From Amoebidium appalachense (taxonomy: Eukaryota; Ichthyosporea), in NCBI GenBank assembly GCA_963693365.1, contig CAVNZM010000007.1:2418001-2482000 (forward strand): DNA of 64,000 nucleotides, read 5' to 3'. Numbering within the stretch: position 1 is the stretch's first letter; every line of letters starts with the position of its first letter. A program made the translations under genes and the position numbers. The notes below the pieces were generated by a model. It was not told the DNA's origin and searched no databases. It saw nothing but the letters and a program-made list of their open reading frames with translations. Positions 63,097-64,000 of this stretch are shown here, piece by piece.

Positions 63097-63331
63097 GGAA
63101 TGATATGTGTAGTATTAGGAAAGGATACTTGCCGATCGGATACTGTGCATTGCTGTTTTGGAGCGGTGATGACAATCACTAGGATATGTATTGGTGTATA
63201 TTTCACGAAAGATTCCGACCCCATCTACACCTGATTAGGCAAACTTCAGTTATTTCACCTTTCTTTTCTTGCATAAATCCCTTCCATACCAGGGCCTGTT
63301 CTTTAGGGGGGTTTCTGTGGGGGAGCGGAGA

Positions 63332-63372
<41 letters not shown>

Positions 63373-64000
63373 GGAGGAGGATTCAGTTATAAATGATTTG
63401 CAATTTGTCATGCGAATGAATATCGAATAGGCCGCCTCGGTCGTTACATGGTCGGAGTTACACGTGCAAAGGTCGTCTGTTTTGTGTTCATATTTTCTGT
63501 TATTATTGATTATATTTCAATATATGGTCTTATATTTAGCCCAGCTACAGAACCCCGCTTGTTGATTTATTTTGTGCGGATATAGAATGACTTACATTTA
63601 CATCGATGTATATAAATACATATCTTCATGGGATATGTGCAGACGAAGAGTGCTGTGCTATTATAGCGGTATGTTATTTGAGAGAAAGATTTATATGGTA
63701 TGAATGGCTACGAGTGTATGTATGGTGAAATGTATGTTGAGTTATGTGTTTCGCTTGACAATGTACATATTCAGTATTTACGATTTCTTTTTGTTACTTT
63801 TTATGTTGAACGGTCTTAAAGAAAAATTATTTCATGCCGGTGGGCAGCCATTTCATCCAAGGATTTCGGAAGTGCACGTGATAGTATTATTTTTCGCCTG
63901 TGCGCAGAAACATGCGCATCTTGCAACACGTGTCTCACTCGCGAGCTCCCTGACACATCCCCCCCCCCCAACCCCCACCCCCACCCCACCCCCCCTCCGG
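62843..64000. other. 3' flank of DGK gene, no gene seen
   Basis: G runs (62850-62884, 63338-63370), a T run (63068-63096), TGGG repeats (62950-63007), then about 590 bp of AT-rich single-copy DNA. The window ends in a C-rich tract. Open frames here are short and unlike any family I know. Confidence 0.6.

Overview
This window looks like nuclear DNA of an intron-rich unicellular eukaryote. Genes are split by GT-AG introns, one of them GC-AG. Introns and intergenic DNA are filled with poly-C/poly-G runs, (CA)n/(GT)n arrays and retrotransposon debris. The species cannot be named from sequence alone. A diacylglycerol kinase with DGK-epsilon architecture, a TATA/CCAAT-type promoter and dense introns would suit a unicellular relative of animals (for example an ichthyosporean), but that is an inference.

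Layout, left to right. 1-3239: a poly-C-tailed SINE-like repeat, then the 3' part of a plus-strand gene joining an OTU peptidase domain, a tesmin/CXC cysteine-rich domain and a Myb-like/coiled-coil region. 3240-6049: a homopolymer block, the 3' end of a LINE, and a short target-duplicated copy of a second LINE's tail. 6050-6760: a PDZ-like protein. 9414-12316: a two-exon DUF2237 gene. 14598-19249 (minus): a four-exon type II membrane glycosyltransferase. About 19554-23566: a full-length APE-type LINE with an intact 1064-codon ORF. 24.2-26.4 kb: large CT, CA and ACGC arrays. 26774-28417 (minus): a one-exon MFSD8-like transporter with a recognisable promoter. 31172-40305 (minus): a ten-exon HAD phosphatase (phosphoglycolate/4-nitrophenyl phosphatase type) carrying a LINE insertion with a 12-bp target-site duplication. 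41335-51782 (plus): a 14-exon mitochondrial lipoate-protein ligase/lipoyltransferase with a 21-nt microexon. 53918-62842 (plus): an eight-exon diacylglycerol kinase. The last 1.2 kb holds no gene I can see.

The genes are housekeeping functions rather than one pathway: phosphoglycolate/glycerol-phosphate repair, lipoylation of mitochondrial dehydrogenases, lipid signalling, Golgi or ER glycosylation and organelle transport. The phosphatase and lipoate-ligase genes are divergent and share a 1-kb intergenic region free of long simple repeats.

Exon boundaries were set by eye, using splice consensus, reading phase and recalled family consensus. Each multi-exon model closes in frame. The least certain points are the first two exons and the 3' end of exon 10 of the lipoate ligase, and the unseen 5' end of the OTU gene. 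The most unusual signals are a SINE-like family ending in poly(C), introns whose ends carry (GT)n/G-runs and C-runs/(CA)n that could pair, acceptor sites built directly on (CA)n arrays, partial exon duplications beside simple repeats, and the microexon.
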